Origin: CAIWHR01 sp963717695
Lineage (GTDB): Bacteria; Pseudomonadota; Gammaproteobacteria; Burkholderiales; Casimicrobiaceae
DNA length: 64,000 nucleotides
Direction of reading: 5' to 3'
Assembly (NCBI GenBank): GCA_963717695.1
Contig: CAVQWR010000001.1
Location: forward strand, 310,001-374,000
Part shown: positions 1 to 11,281 of the stretch, in pieces
Layout of the letters: each line of letters opens with the position of its first letter
Numbering within the stretch: position 1 is the first letter of the stretch
Made by a program: the position numbers and the translations under genes
The notes under the pieces: model-generated
The model's input: only the letters and a program-made list of their open reading frames with translations
Told to the model about the DNA's origin: nothing
Databases searched by the model: none

Positions 1-730
1 CATGGGCGTCGCGCACGACGGCGGCTATTCCGAGTTCGTCCGCGTGCCGGGCGACTGGGTGGTCCGCCGGCCGGAGAGCATGACGGCGTTCGATGCGATG
101 ACGCTCGGCACGGCGGGCTTCACGGCGGCGCAGGCGATCATGCTGATGGAGCACAACGGCCTCGCCCCGGGCAACGGTCCCGTCGCGGTCACCGGATCGA
201 CCGGCGGCGTCGGCTCGGTCGCGGTCGAGATTCTCGCCAAGTCCGGGTATGAAGTCGTCGCGATCACCGGCAAGAAGGAGGAGACCAACTACCTGAAGGA
301 GCTGGGCGCCCGCGAGGTGATCGTCCGCCAGACGGTCGATCTTTCCAAGATCCGGCCGCTCGATTCGGCCCGCTGGGCGGGCGTCGTCGACAACCTCGGC
401 GGGGACATCCTCGCGTGGCTGCTGTCGACGATGAAGGTCGGCGGCACCGCGGCGGCGGTGGGACTCGCCGCCGACCACAAGCTGCACACCTCGGTGATGC
501 CGTTCATCCTGCGCGGCGTGTGCCTGCTCGGCGCGGACAGTGCGAACTGCTCGATGGCGCTTCGCCAGAAGCTCTGGAACAAGCTCGCCGTCGAATGGCG
601 TCCGGACAAGGTGCACGACCAGGTCCGCACGATCGACTTCGAGGATCTGCCGACGCATTTCGACCCGTACATCAAGGGAATGGTCCGCGGCCGCACCGTC
701 GTGCGCATCGCGCCCGATACCCACCCCTAG
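1..730 (+). CDS. acuI: Acrylyl-CoA reductase / YhdH-type quinone oxidoreductase, 5' partial
   Basis: The C-terminal ~242 residues of a zinc-independent medium-chain reductase of the YhdH/AcuI family. The family is about 330 residues long, so roughly the first 85 lie before the window. The Rossmann nucleotide-binding turn VTGSTGGVGSVAVEILAKSG is intact, and the VGLAADHKL and PFILRGVCLLGADSAN segments are typical of AcuI. Known members reduce acryloyl-CoA to propionyl-CoA with NADPH in the cytosol. The next gene on this strand encodes a propionyl-CoA synthetase, which can also activate acrylate, so an acrylate or 3-hydroxypropionate assimilation role fits (inference). A generic quinone oxidoreductase of the same family is the alternative. 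Confidence 0.85.
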   Translation, partial: MGVAHDGGYSEFVRVPGDWVVRRPESMTAFDAMTLGTAGFTAAQAIMLMEHNGLAPGNGPVAVTGSTGGVGSVAVEILAKSGYEVVAITGKKEETNYLKELGAREVIVRQTVDLSKIRPLDSARWAGVVDNLGGDILAWLLSTMKVGGTAAAVGLAADHKLHTSVMPFILRGVCLLGADSANCSMALRQKLWNKLAVEWRPDKVHDQVRTIDFEDLPTHFDPYIKGMVRGRTVVRIAPDTHP

Positions 731-1031
731 CCGGATCCGGCGGCGGTCGCGCGGCACTCTGCGCGGCCGCGTGCGGCACAGCGGTGCGCCGGGCTTCGGC
801 GGCCTCCGGCGAGGCTCCGGCGCGAGACGCATCCGGCAGGCGTCGCGACGGCACGCATTCATTTGGTCCGAGGTCTTGCACAAGAGACATTGACCGGACG
901 CAAGGTCGGATGTCGTGCGCGCCGCTAGGCTCTACCCGGAGTCCGGCACGAAAAGAGGTCGTCGCGTGTGCTGCGCCTGCACACGTCCATTCTGCACGCG
1001 CGACCGGAGGCGAACCGTCCTGGAGGGGATG
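731..1031. other. Intergenic region between acuI and prpE
   Basis: About 300 bases without a convincing gene. A strong Shine-Dalgarno sequence (GGAGGGG, 1022-1028) sits just before the prpE start. I see no clear sigma-70 promoter or U-tailed hairpin. Confidence 0.5.
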
Positions 1032-2936
1032 ATGCAGCGCTACAAGGCATTTCACCAAAGCTCGCTCGACCGATCGCGACGCGTTCTGGCGCAAGGAAGC
1101 GGAACTCGTCGATTGGCAGACGCCGTTCACCGCGGTGCTCGACTATTCGCAGCCGCCATTCGCGAAGTGGTTCGTCGGCGGGCGCACCAACCTCTGCCAC
1201 AACGCGATCGACCGTCACCTCGCGACGCGCGGCGACCAGAAGGCGCTCATCTACCTCTCGACCGAGACCGGCGAGGCCAGGACGTATTCGTATCGCGAGC
1301 TCCACGCCGAGGTCAATCGCTTCGCCGCGGTGCTGAAGGCGCAGGGCGCTGGGCGCGGCGACCGCGTGCTCATCTACATGCCGATGATCGCCGAGGCGGT
1401 GTTCGCGATGCTCGCCTGCGCGCGCATCGGCGCGATCCATTCGGTCGTCTTCGGCGGCTTCGCCGCGGCGAGCCTCGCCACCCGCATCGACGACGCGAAG
1501 CCCGAAGGTCATGGTCACCTCCGACTGCGGCATGCGCGGCGGCAAGCCGGTGCCGTACAAGCATCTGGTCGACGAGGCGGTGCGCCTCGCCGCCCATCCG
1601 CCGGCGAAGGTGATCATCGTCAATCGCGGCCTCGACAAGGCGATGAAGGCGCGTCGCCGGGCCGCGACGTCGACTACGCGACGCTGCGCGCGCAGCATCT
1701 GGACGCGATCGTCCCGTGCGAGTGGCTGGAGTCCTCCGAGCCGTCGTACATCCTCTACACGTCGGGCACCACCGGCAAGCCCAAGGGCGTGCAGCGCGAC
1801 ACCGGCGGCTACGCGGTCGCGCTCGCGTCGTCGATGCGGCGCATCTTCTGCGTCGAGCCGGGCGAGACGATGTTCACGACCAGCGACATCGGCTGGGTGG
1901 TCGGGCATTCGTACATCATCTACGCGCCGCTCATCAACGGCTCGACGACGATCATGTACGAAGGGCTGCCGATCCGGCCCGATCCCGCCATCTGGTGGAA
2001 GATCGTCGAGGAGAACAAGGTGAAGACGATGTTCAGCTCGCCGACCGCGATCCGCGTGCTGAAGAAGCAGGATCCCGCGTTCATGAAGAAGCACGACCTC
2101 TCGACGCTGCAAGTACCTGTTCCTCGCCGGCGAGCCGCTCGACGAGCCGACGGCGCGCTGGGCGTCGGACAATCTGGGCGTTGCCATCGTCGACAACTAC
2201 TGGCAGACCGAGACCGGCTGGCCGATCCTCTCCGCGCAACCGGGCGTCGAGGAAACAGCCGCGCAAGTTCGGCAGCCCGTCGTTCCCGGTCTACGGCTAC
2301 GACGTGCGGCTGCTGCGCGAAGGCACGGGCGCGGAGGTGGGCGCCGACGAAAAGGCCGTGCTGACGATCATGCCGCCGCTGCCGCCGGGCTGCATGACCA
2401 CGGTCTGGGGCGACGACGAGCGCTTCGTGAAGACGTATTTCTCCGACTTCGGCAAGACGCTCGCCTATTCGACGTTCGACTGGGCGACGCGCGACGCGGA
2501 CGGCTACTACTTCGTGCTGGGCCGCACCGACGACGTGATCAACGTCGCCGGCCATCGCCTCGGCACGCGCGAGATCGAGGAGGCCGTGCAGGCGCACTCC
2601 GGCATCGCCGAAGTCGCGGTGGTCGGCGTGGCCGATCCGCTGAAGGGGCAGGTCCCGGTCGCGTTCGCCGTCGTCAAGGACCCGCTGCGCGTGGCGACGC
2701 CGGAAGGCATCGCGACGATGCGCAAGGAAGTGATGGACACCGTCGATCGCGAGCTCGGCGCGATCGCGCGTCCCGGCGCGGTGCATTTCGTCACGCTGCT
2801 GCCGAAGACCCGCTCGGGCAAGCTGCTGCGCCGCTCGATCCAGGCGCTCGCCGAAGGCCGCGATCCGGGCGACCTCACGACGATCGAGGATCCGGCCGCG
2901 CTGGAGCAGATTCGCACGGCGCTCGGCGCCGCGTAG
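1032..2936 (+). CDS. prpE: Propionyl-CoA synthetase, reading frame interrupted five times
   Basis: An AMP-forming acyl-CoA synthetase that makes propionyl-CoA (and in some bacteria acryloyl-CoA) from the acid, ATP and CoA. Conserved blocks in order: FVGGRTNLCHNAIDRH, GAIHSVVFGGFAA, the P-loop YTSGTTGKPKG, TSDIGWVVGHS, NYWQTETGWPI, the hinge GRTDDVINVAGHR, and the acylatable lysine in TRSGKLLRRS. Single-base shifts lie near 1067 (+1), 1509 (+1), 1655 (-1), 2110 (+1) and 2257 (+1). Correcting them gives about 633 residues, normal for PrpE. All motifs are conserved, so I read this as a real gene damaged by sequence errors rather than decay. Start: ATG 1032 behind GGAGG. It lies downstream of acuI. 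Confidence 0.8.
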
Positions 2937-3036
2937 CCCCGTCCCGCCCTGTCCCCGGCGACGCCGGGGATGCGTGCCCGGATCATGGCCGGGGCGCCGA
3001 TCGGCGATAATGCGCGTTTTGCGCAAAATCCCGCCC

Positions 3037-4119
3037 ATGCCCAACGATGCGCGCCCGGCGCACGCCGGCACCGCCCCTCCGCACGTTCCGCTCGCCATCG
3101 CCGTGCGCGGCGACGGCGTCGACGCGGTCCACTTCGGCTCGGTCGCCGTGGTCGACCGCGACGGCCGGCTCCTGTACGGCGCGGGCGACCCCGCGCTTCG
3201 TGACCATGACGCGCAGCGCGCTGAAGCCCTTCCAGGCGATGCCCTTCGTCGCCGCGGGTGGCCTCGAGCGGTTCGGCTACACGACGCGCGAGACCGCGCT
3301 GCTCTGCGCCAGCCACTCCGGCGAGCCGAGACACGTCGAAGCGGTCGCCGCGATGCTGGCCAAGGCCGGCAACACGGTGGACGACCTGCAGTGCGGCAGC
3401 CATGCGCCCGGTTTCTACGAGGCGCGCGGCGAGGTGCCGCCGCAGCCGCCGTACTCGCCACTCGCGCACAACTGCTCGGGCAAGCACAGCGGGATGCTCG
3501 CGTATTGCGTGCAGTGCGGTCTGCCGAAGGCGAGCTATCTCGAGTTCGGGCATCCGCTGCAGCAGGAAATCCGGCGCTCGGTCGCGCATTTCACCGGCGT
3601 GGCCGAGGCGGATCTTCTCGAACGGCATCGACGGCTGCTCGGCACCGAACTACGCGGTGCCGATCGCGGCGCTCGCGCGCGCCTTCGCGCGCCTCGCCAG
3701 CACGCCGGACGATCCCGTGTATGGTCGGGCGCCGAAGACGCTCGCGGACGCGATGACCGGCCACCCGGAGATGGTTTCCGGCGAGCGCCGCAACGACCTC
3801 GCACTGATGCGTGCGGGGCGGGGCGACTGGGTCACCAAGATCGGCGCGGAAGGCGTCCAGGCGATCGGCATCCGCAGCCGCGGCTGGGGCATCGCGGTCA
3901 AGACCGTCGACGGCTCGAAGCGCGGCCTCCATCCGGCGACCGTGGCGACGCTCGAGGCGCTCGGTCTGCTCGACGACGGCCAGCGCGCGGAACTTGCCGA
4001 ATGGGGCGCCCCCAAGATCAGGAATTACCGCGGCACCGATCACGGGCGAGGTGCGCCCGATGCTTGTACTGAACAAATTCGAGAAATCTGTCGCTTTTGC
4101 CCCCGAAACGGCAGAATAA
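3037..4119 (+). CDS. Class 3 (Rhizobium etli type II) L-asparaginase, frame interrupted three times
   Basis: Hydrolyses L-asparagine to aspartate and ammonia. This is the structurally separate asparaginase family (PF06089), not the classical AnsA/AnsB fold. Signatures: TRSALKPFQA (the Ser-Lys tandem), HNCSGKHSGML and NGIDGCSAPNYA; the Cys and Lys of the last two correspond to the metal site of the R. etli enzyme. One extra base each near 3190, 3625 and 4037 breaks the frame. Correcting them gives about 359 residues, ending at the TAA at 4119. ATG 3037 opens the conserved N terminus. No signal peptide is visible, so it is probably cytosolic. It lies just upstream of the rpoE operon without obvious coupling to it. 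Confidence 0.78.
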
Positions 4120-4132
4120 CCCCTTCGTGCGT

Positions 4133-4161
4133 GAACTTACGCTCTGCGCGATGGTCTTTGA
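4133..4161 (+). promoter_or_regulatory. Candidate sigma-E-type promoter for rpoE
   Basis: GAACTT (4133-4138), a 16-base spacer, then TCTTTGA (4155-4161). This resembles the ECF sigma-E pattern GGAACTT-N16-TCTGA and sits about 125 bases before rpoE, as expected for an autoregulated sigE-rseAB operon. The -10 match is imperfect. Confidence 0.4.
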
Positions 4162-4287
4162 CACAAGCGTGCACCGCAACCGCGCGTGGCCGGATTTCTG
4201 GCGTTCCCCGGAGCGCCGCGGCCAGTCCGGAAGCCGGTGGACGCACCCGCCGTTCGGCGGGCATAACAACGATGATTCAGGGACCTG

Positions 4288-4888
4288 ATGGGTGATCGCG
4301 AGGTCGATGCGCAACTGGTCGAGCGCGCGCAGCGGGGCGACAAGCGGGCCTACGAATTGCTGGTGGCGAAGTACCAGCGAAAGCTGGGACGGCTGCTGTC
4401 GCGCTTCGTGCGCGATCCCGGCGGAGGTCGAGGACGTGACGCAGGAAGCTTTCATCAAGGCCTACCGCGCGCTGCCGAGCTTTCGGGGCGACAGCGCGTT
4501 CTACACATGGCTGTACCGGATCGCGATCAATACCGCGAAGAATTACCTGGTCGCGCTCGGGCGCCGCGCGCCGACGTCGACCGGCTTCGACAACGCCGAG
4601 GCCGAGAACTTCGAGGACGCCGAGCAGCTGCGTGACAGCAACACGCCGGAGAGCGAGCTGATGGGACGCGAGATCGCGGCGACCGTGAACAAGGCGATGG
4701 ATGCGCTGCCCGAGGATCTGCGCACCGCGATCACGCTGCGCGAGATCGAGGGCATGAGCTACGAAGAGATTGCCAACGTGATGAACTGTCCGATTGGCAC
4801 CGTGCGCTCCCGGATCTTCCGGGCGCGGGAAGCGATTGCAGCGGAATTGCGGCCGCTGCTGGGGACTGACGAAGACCGGAGATGGTGA
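4288..4888 (+). CDS. rpoE: RNA polymerase ECF sigma factor RpoE (sigma-E/AlgU), one frameshift
   Basis: Extracytoplasmic stress sigma factor that directs polymerase to envelope-stress promoters. The N terminus (DAQLVERAQRGDKRAYELL) and region 2 (VTQEAFIKAYRALPSFRGDS, YTWLYRIAINTAKNYL) are clear, as is region 4 (LPEDLRTAITLREIEGMSYE followed by VRSRIFRAREAI). One extra base near 4424-4431 (the run GATCCCGGCGG) splits the gene; corrected it is 199 residues, the standard RpoE length. An intact rseA and rseB follow immediately, so a sequencing error is more likely than loss. Start ATG 4288. The stop overlaps the rseA start region, so the genes are translationally coupled. Confidence 0.9.
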
Positions 4889-5385
4889 TGTCTGACAGGA
4901 TTTCCCGGCTGATGGATGGCGAGCTCGACGAGGGCGAGCTCAAGATCGCTTGGACCGAGCTTGAGCGGCCGGACGGCGTGGCGACGTGGTCGTGCTATCA
5001 CGCGATCGGCGACGCGCTGCGCGGCACCGACTGGCCGGCGCGCAATTTCGGCGCGCGCTTCTGCGCGCGGCTCGCCGCGGAGCCCACGGTGCTGGCACCC
5101 GGACACGCGCGCACGCGGCCGTTGCCCTTCGTGTGGGCGGCGGCGGCTTCCGTCGCGGCGGTTGCGCTGACGGGATGGGTCGCGTTCGGCACACTGGATC
5201 CGTCGGCGACCGCGGTGGCGAAGTCGCGCGAAGCCGCCGGCGTGCGCGCTGCGCAGGTGCGGCCGCAACCGGTGCCCGCGGATTATCTGCTCGCCCACCA
5301 GGAATATTCGCCGGGCACGCAGAGCCTCGGCGTATCGCCGAATTTCCGCGCCGCGACGATCACCGCGCGGGACGGAATGCAATGA
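4888..5385 (+). CDS. rseA: Anti-sigma-E factor RseA/MucA
   Basis: Inner-membrane anti-sigma factor that sequesters RpoE until regulated proteolysis. The N-terminal cytoplasmic domain begins MSDRISRLMDGELDEGELK, typical of RseA, and contains the WSCYHAIGDALRG motif. One membrane segment follows at about residues 75-98 (VWAAAASVAAVALTGWVAF), then a short periplasmic tail. About 165 residues. ATG 4888 is preferred because GGAG (4878-4881) is well spaced; ATG 4882 is possible. It lies between rpoE and rseB. Confidence 0.88.
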   Translation: MSDRISRLMDGELDEGELKIAWTELERPDGVATWSCYHAIGDALRGTDWPARNFGARFCARLAAEPTVLAPGHARTRPLPFVWAAAASVAAVALTGWVAFGTLDPSATAVAKSREAAGVRAAQVRPQPVPADYLLAHQEYSPGTQSLGVSPNFRAATITARDGMQ

Positions 5386-5401
5386 CCCTGCCTCGTCCCG
5401 C

Positions 5402-6418
5402 ATGACGGCCCTCGCCAGCGGGGGCCCCGCCGATATTCCGCACCGGCTTGCCGCGCCGGCGCGCGCAGGGGTGCGCCGTTTCGCCGGCGTTGCCATTGCG
5501 TCGCTCCTCGTCAGCGCAAGTGCGCTTGCGCAGGACGCCACGCAACTCCTATCGCGCGCGGCCGCGGCGGCGCGCCAGCAGAACTACACGGGCACGATCC
5601 TCTACCAGCACGGCAACCGCAATCAGATCTCGCGGCTCGTCCATCTCTTCGACGGCGCCGAGCAGTCGAAGCTCGTCAACCTCGAAGGCCCGCGGCGCGA
5701 GGTCATCCGCACCGCGAACGAGGTGCGCTGCTACTACTCCGACGCCAAGGTCGTCCGGATCGAGGCGCCTGAGTTCCGCAACGCATTTCCGACGCTGTCG
5801 GCGCAACAGCAGAAGACCCTGCTCGACTACTACGACATGCGCAAGGCGGAGGCCGATCGCATCGCGGGACGCGACGCGCAGGCGTGGCTGTTCGTGCCCA
5901 AGGACGGCGATCGCTTTCCGCACAAGCTCTGGACCGACGCCGCGACGGGCATCCTGCTGAAGGCGGCGCTCTTCAACGATCGCAACGAGGTGCTCGAGCA
6001 GTTCGTCTTCCTCGACATCGCGCTCGGCGGCCGCATCAGCCGCGACCAGGTCGCGTCGACGGCCGGCGCCGCGCCGGTCGACTGGCTGATTCAGAACGTC
6101 GCCGCCGCCGACCCCGACGCCCGGAACACCGGGTGGGTGGCGACGCGGGTGCCGCCGGGCTTCGCGCGCATCGCCGAGGGATTCCGGCCATTGCACGGCA
6201 AGCGGCAGCCGGTCGCGCACATCGTATACTCGGATGGACTCGTCGCGATTTCGGTGTTCGTCGAGCCGCTGAATGCACCGCCCCGCAATTCGGGCGCCGT
6301 GCAGCAGGGCGTCATCAACGCCTATACGCGCCAGGTGGACGATTACCTCGTCACGGTGCTGGGCGAGGCGCCGGGCAATACCCTGAAGGACGTCGCGTTC
6401 TCCGTCGTTCGTCGCTGA
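5402..6418 (+). CDS. rseB: Periplasmic sigma-E regulator RseB/MucB
   Basis: Periplasmic protein that binds RseA and shields it from protease; it also senses mislocalised lipopolysaccharide or lipoproteins. A signal sequence is visible (FAGVAIASLLVSASALAQ, cleaved around residue 43), after an unusually long N-terminal extension. The MucB/RseB lipoprotein-like fold follows (NYTGTILYQHGNRNQISRLV), then the C-terminal domain ending in the conserved DYLVTVLGEAPGNTLKDVAF. 338 residues, normal for the family. Sixteen bases after rseA, in the same operon. Confidence 0.88.
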   Translation: MTALASGGPADIPHRLAAPARAGVRRFAGVAIASLLVSASALAQDATQLLSRAAAAARQQNYTGTILYQHGNRNQISRLVHLFDGAEQSKLVNLEGPRREVIRTANEVRCYYSDAKVVRIEAPEFRNAFPTLSAQQQKTLLDYYDMRKAEADRIAGRDAQAWLFVPKDGDRFPHKLWTDAATGILLKAALFNDRNEVLEQFVFLDIALGGRISRDQVASTAGAAPVDWLIQNVAAADPDARNTGWVATRVPPGFARIAEGFRPLHGKRQPVAHIVYSDGLVAISVFVEPLNAPPRNSGAVQQGVINAYTRQVDDYLVTVLGEAPGNTLKDVAFSVVRR

Positions 6419-6454
6419 AAATCCGTCGTTCGCAATTCCGCAAGAGGCCCCTAG

Positions 6455-7918
6455 ATGAGTTTTCGCTGCAATCCGTATCCGTCCGCCGCGGCTCTCGTGG
6501 CCGCCGCGGCGCTCGCCGTGCTCGCGCCGCTCGCGGCCGCCCAGGCGCGCACGCTGAGCCTGCCCGATTTCACCGAGCTCTACGAAAAGCAGTCGCCGGC
6601 GGTCGTCAGCATCGACGTCACCCAGAAGCTGAAGCGCCATCCGATGCCGGATCTGTCCGAGGACGACCCCTTCTACGAATTCTTCCGCCGCTTCGGGCAG
6701 GTCCCGCGCCGCAGCGGGCCGGAGCGCGATCTCGAGCAGCAATCGGTGGGCTCGGGTTTCATCATCTCGCCGGACGGCTACGTCGTCACCAACGCGCACG
6801 TCGTCGACGGCGCCGACGAAGTGCGGGTGACGCTCTCCGACAAGCGCGAGTTCGTGGCCAAGGTCATCGGCGCGGACAAGCGCACCGACGTCGCGCTCAT
6901 CAAGATCGAGGCCAAGGACCTGCCGCGCGTCACCATCGGCGACCCGGACAAGCTCAAGGTCGGCGAGTGGGTCGTCGCCATCGGCAAGCCGTTCGGGCTC
7001 GAGAACACGATGACGGCCGGCATCGTCAGCGCCAAGGGCCGCGACCTGCCGTCGGAAAACCTCATTCCGTACATCCAGACGGACGCTGCGGTGAATCCGG
7101 GCAACTCGGGCGGTCCGCTGTTCAATCTCAAGGGCGAGGTGGTGGGCATCAACTCGCTGATCTTCTCGACCCGTGGCGGCTACATGGGGATCTCGTTCGC
7201 GATCCCGATCGACTTCGCGATGACGGTCGCGAACCAGATCAAGGACAAGGGCAAGGTGACGCGCGGCAAGATCGGCGTGCAGATCCAGGACGTCAACAAG
7301 GAAACGGCCGACGCCTTCGGCCTCGCCAAGGCGAGCGGCGCGCTCGTCAATTCGGTCGAGAAGGGCGGCCCCGCCGAGAAGGGCGGGGTCGAGGCGGGCG
7401 ACATCATCATCAAGGTCGACGGGCGCGACGTCCGGAGCTCCAGCGAGCTGCCACGCATCATCGCCGCGGTGAAGCCCGGCACCAAGATCATGCTGACGGT
7501 GTGGCGCAAGGGCGCGAACAAGGAGCTCGCGGTCACGGTCGTCGAGTTGAAGGAGGACGCCGCGGGCAATCCTGCGCGTCGCGGCGGCCAGAAGGAGCCG
7601 AAGGAAAAGGCCAAGCCGAACAAGATGGGGCTCGTGCTGGTCGACCTCACCGACGAGCAGAAGAAGGAGCTCCAGATCAAGAACGGCGTCGGCGTCGAGG
7701 ACGTCGTCGGCAGCGTGCGGGGCAACGTGCAGCCCGGCGACGTGATCCTCGCGATCGTCAACCGCGGCCAGACCACCGACGCGAAGACGGCGGACCAGGT
7801 CAACGCGGCGCTGGCGCGGCTCGAAAAGGGTGCATCGGTCACGCTGCGGCTGAAGCGTGGCGAGCAGGAGTTCTACTCGACGCTGAAGATCAACAACGGC
7901 GGCGGCAACGGCGAATGA
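6455..7918 (+). CDS. mucD: Periplasmic serine endoprotease MucD/DegP (Do family)
   Basis: HtrA protease-chaperone that degrades misfolded periplasmic proteins. It has a signal peptide (residues ~1-30), a trypsin-like domain with catalytic triad H115 (TNAHVVDGA), D145 (RTDVALIK) and S218 (NPGNSGGPLF), then two PDZ domains (~260-355 and ~395-480). 487 residues, as expected. It follows rseB in the usual betaproteobacterial rpoE operon and is probably a sigma-E target. Confidence 0.95.
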   Translation: MSFRCNPYPSAAALVAAAALAVLAPLAAAQARTLSLPDFTELYEKQSPAVVSIDVTQKLKRHPMPDLSEDDPFYEFFRRFGQVPRRSGPERDLEQQSVGSGFIISPDGYVVTNAHVVDGADEVRVTLSDKREFVAKVIGADKRTDVALIKIEAKDLPRVTIGDPDKLKVGEWVVAIGKPFGLENTMTAGIVSAKGRDLPSENLIPYIQTDAAVNPGNSGGPLFNLKGEVVGINSLIFSTRGGYMGISFAIPIDFAMTVANQIKDKGKVTRGKIGVQIQDVNKETADAFGLAKASGALVNSVEKGGPAEKGGVEAGDIIIKVDGRDVRSSSELPRIIAAVKPGTKIMLTVWRKGANKELAVTVVELKEDAAGNPARRGGQKEPKEKAKPNKMGLVLVDLTDEQKKELQIKNGVGVEDVVGSVRGNVQPGDVILAIVNRGQTTDAKTADQVNAALARLEKGASVTLRLKRGEQEFYSTLKINNGGGNGE

Positions 7919-8009
7919 TCGCGCGCCCGGCGGGGTCCGGCGACGTCGGCGCGAGCGGCACCGGTCGTTTCCGCTCCCGTGAGCGGTTGCGCGTGAAAGG
8001 AGCGGCGGC

Positions 8010-8267
8010 TTGCGCCTGACGCTCCTGTCGCGCGCGTGGTGCCACCTCTGCGACGAGATGATCGCCGCGCTCGCGCCGCTTGCAGCGGCGCGTGGCGCGC
8101 AGGTCAGCGTGATCGACGTCGACGACCCGGCGCATGCGGCGCTCGAGGCGCTCTGGGGAGACGACGTTCCCGTCCTCTTCGCGGGCGGACCGGAACCGCG
8201 CAACGAGCTTTGCCGCCACCGGCTCGACCTCGGGCGCGTGGCGGGTGCGCTCGCCGAGGCCGAATAA
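8010..8267 (+). CDS. Glutaredoxin-family (DUF836-type) thioredoxin-fold protein
   Basis: An 85-residue thioredoxin-fold protein starting LTLLSRAWCHLCDEM, with a CHLC redox motif near the N terminus and a conserved cis-Pro strand (DDVPVLFA). The same small protein recurs between mucD and lepA in betaproteobacteria. Probably a cytosolic thiol-disulfide exchange protein; its partner is unknown. The TTG start at 8010 is supported by AAAGGAG about 8 bases upstream. Confidence 0.75.
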   Translation: MRLTLLSRAWCHLCDEMIAALAPLAAARGAQVSVIDVDDPAHAALEALWGDDVPVLFAGGPEPRNELCRHRLDLGRVAGALAEAE

Positions 8268-8322
8268 CGTCGCGCCTGGACCGAAAATCCGCTAAAATTC
8301 AAGGTTCTTCGTGCGGCAGACA

Positions 8323-8350
8323 GGGCACCGAACGTGCCCTTTTGTTTTTG
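8323..8350 (+). terminator. Rho-independent terminator or attenuator ahead of lepA
   Basis: Stem GGGCAC (8323-8328) / GTGCCC (8334-8339) with loop CGAAC, followed by TTTTTGTTTTT. It lies 56 bases after the glutaredoxin stop and about 24 bases before the lepA start. A TAAAAT hexamer at 8292-8297 upstream means a promoter could transcribe this element as part of a lepA leader. Confidence 0.7.
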
Positions 8351-8373
8351 CCGCACAGCACCGGGGCGTTCAT

Positions 8374-10167
<1,794 letters not shown>

Positions 10168-10335
10168 GACGAGCTGCCGATTCCTGCGGATGGACTGCAC
10201 CGGTGCGGGTTGTCCGGCGCCGCCCGCGTGCGAAAATGCGCGACATCATGCCGACCCGCGGTTTTCGCCCGCCGTTTGCATCCGCAGTATCTTTTTCCCG
10301 CTAAACCAGTCTTCGACACGGACGCCTGACGCCAG

Positions 10336-11271
10336 ATGAATTTCGCGCTGATCCTTTTTCTAGCAACCGTATTCTGCGGCATCATGGTGGCCCTCGACCT
10401 CGCGTTCTTCGCGAAGCAGCGGCGTGCCGCGGGCGCACGGGCCCTCGCCGAGTTCGACCAGAAGTACAAGGATGCGCCCGCGGCCGGCGCCAGCGCGGTC
10501 CGGGACGAACGCGCGGCGCTCGAGGAGCGCGTCCAGCGCGAGCCCTGGTGGATCGAGTATCCCAAGAGCTTCTTCCCGGTGCTGCTGATCGTCTTCGCGC
10601 TGCGCTCGTTCGTCGCCGAGCCGTTCAAGATCCCGTCCTCGTCGATGCGGCCCACACTCGAGGTGGGCGATTTCATCCTGGTCAACAAGTTCGCCTACGG
10701 CCTGCGCCTGCCGATCGTGGAGCGCAAGATCGTCGAGCTCGGCGACCCGAAGCGGGGCGACGTCGTGGTGTTCCGCTATCCGCTCAATCCGTCGCAGGAT
10801 TTCATCAAGCGCGTGATTGGCGTCGGCGGCGACGTCGTCACCTACAAGGACAAGCGCCTGACGGTCAACGGCGAGCCCTGGCCCGTCAAGGCGGACGGAA
10901 GCTACGGCTATGTCGAAGGGCTGCGCTTCGAGGCCCTTGCGCGCGAGAACGAGTCGGTGGATACCGGCGCCGGACGCAAGGAGCACGAGATTGCGGTCGA
11001 CCCGACCCAGCCGTCGGTCAGCCCGCCGCAGGTCCGCTCGTTTCCCGACCAGGCGAACTGCGATTACAATCCCGACGGCAGCGGCTTCACCTGCAAGGTG
11101 CCGCCGGGCCACTATTTCATGATGGGCGACAATCGTGATCGCAGCGACGACAGCCGTTACTGGGGGTTCGTCCCGGACGATCACATTCGCGGCCGGGCGT
11201 TCTTCATCTGGTTCAACTGGGATGATCTGAGCAGCCTCGCGTTCAAGCGCGTCGGCAGCGGAATACGATAG
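10336..11271 (+). CDS. lepB: Signal peptidase I
   Basis: Inner-membrane leader peptidase that removes signal peptides from exported proteins. Two N-terminal membrane segments (residues ~3-22 and ~80-90) precede the S26 catalytic domain. The nucleophile is S103 in PSSSMRPTL and the general base K158 in DFIKRVIG; the box GDNRDRSDDSRYWG is present. 311 residues. Downstream of lepA in the conserved order. Confidence 0.95.
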   Translation: MNFALILFLATVFCGIMVALDLAFFAKQRRAAGARALAEFDQKYKDAPAAGASAVRDERAALEERVQREPWWIEYPKSFFPVLLIVFALRSFVAEPFKIPSSSMRPTLEVGDFILVNKFAYGLRLPIVERKIVELGDPKRGDVVVFRYPLNPSQDFIKRVIGVGGDVVTYKDKRLTVNGEPWPVKADGSYGYVEGLRFEALARENESVDTGAGRKEHEIAVDPTQPSVSPPQVRSFPDQANCDYNPDGSGFTCKVPPGHYFMMGDNRDRSDDSRYWGFVPDDHIRGRAFFIWFNWDDLSSLAFKRVGSGIR

Positions 11272-11281
11272 GGAGGCGGCG

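Noticed and set aside
1032..4888. prpE, asparaginase and rpoE as true pseudogenes
   Set aside because: All motifs are conserved, each indel is a single base, corrected lengths are exact, and the same error type appears across the window; error is the simpler reading.
5549..8356. A 935-codon open frame on the minus strand opposite rseB and mucD
   Set aside because: It is a mirror of the coding frames of rseB/mucD in GC-rich DNA (frame with G/C-rich third positions); its Arg/Asp/His-rich product has no domain or ribosome-binding site, while the plus strand encodes clear families.
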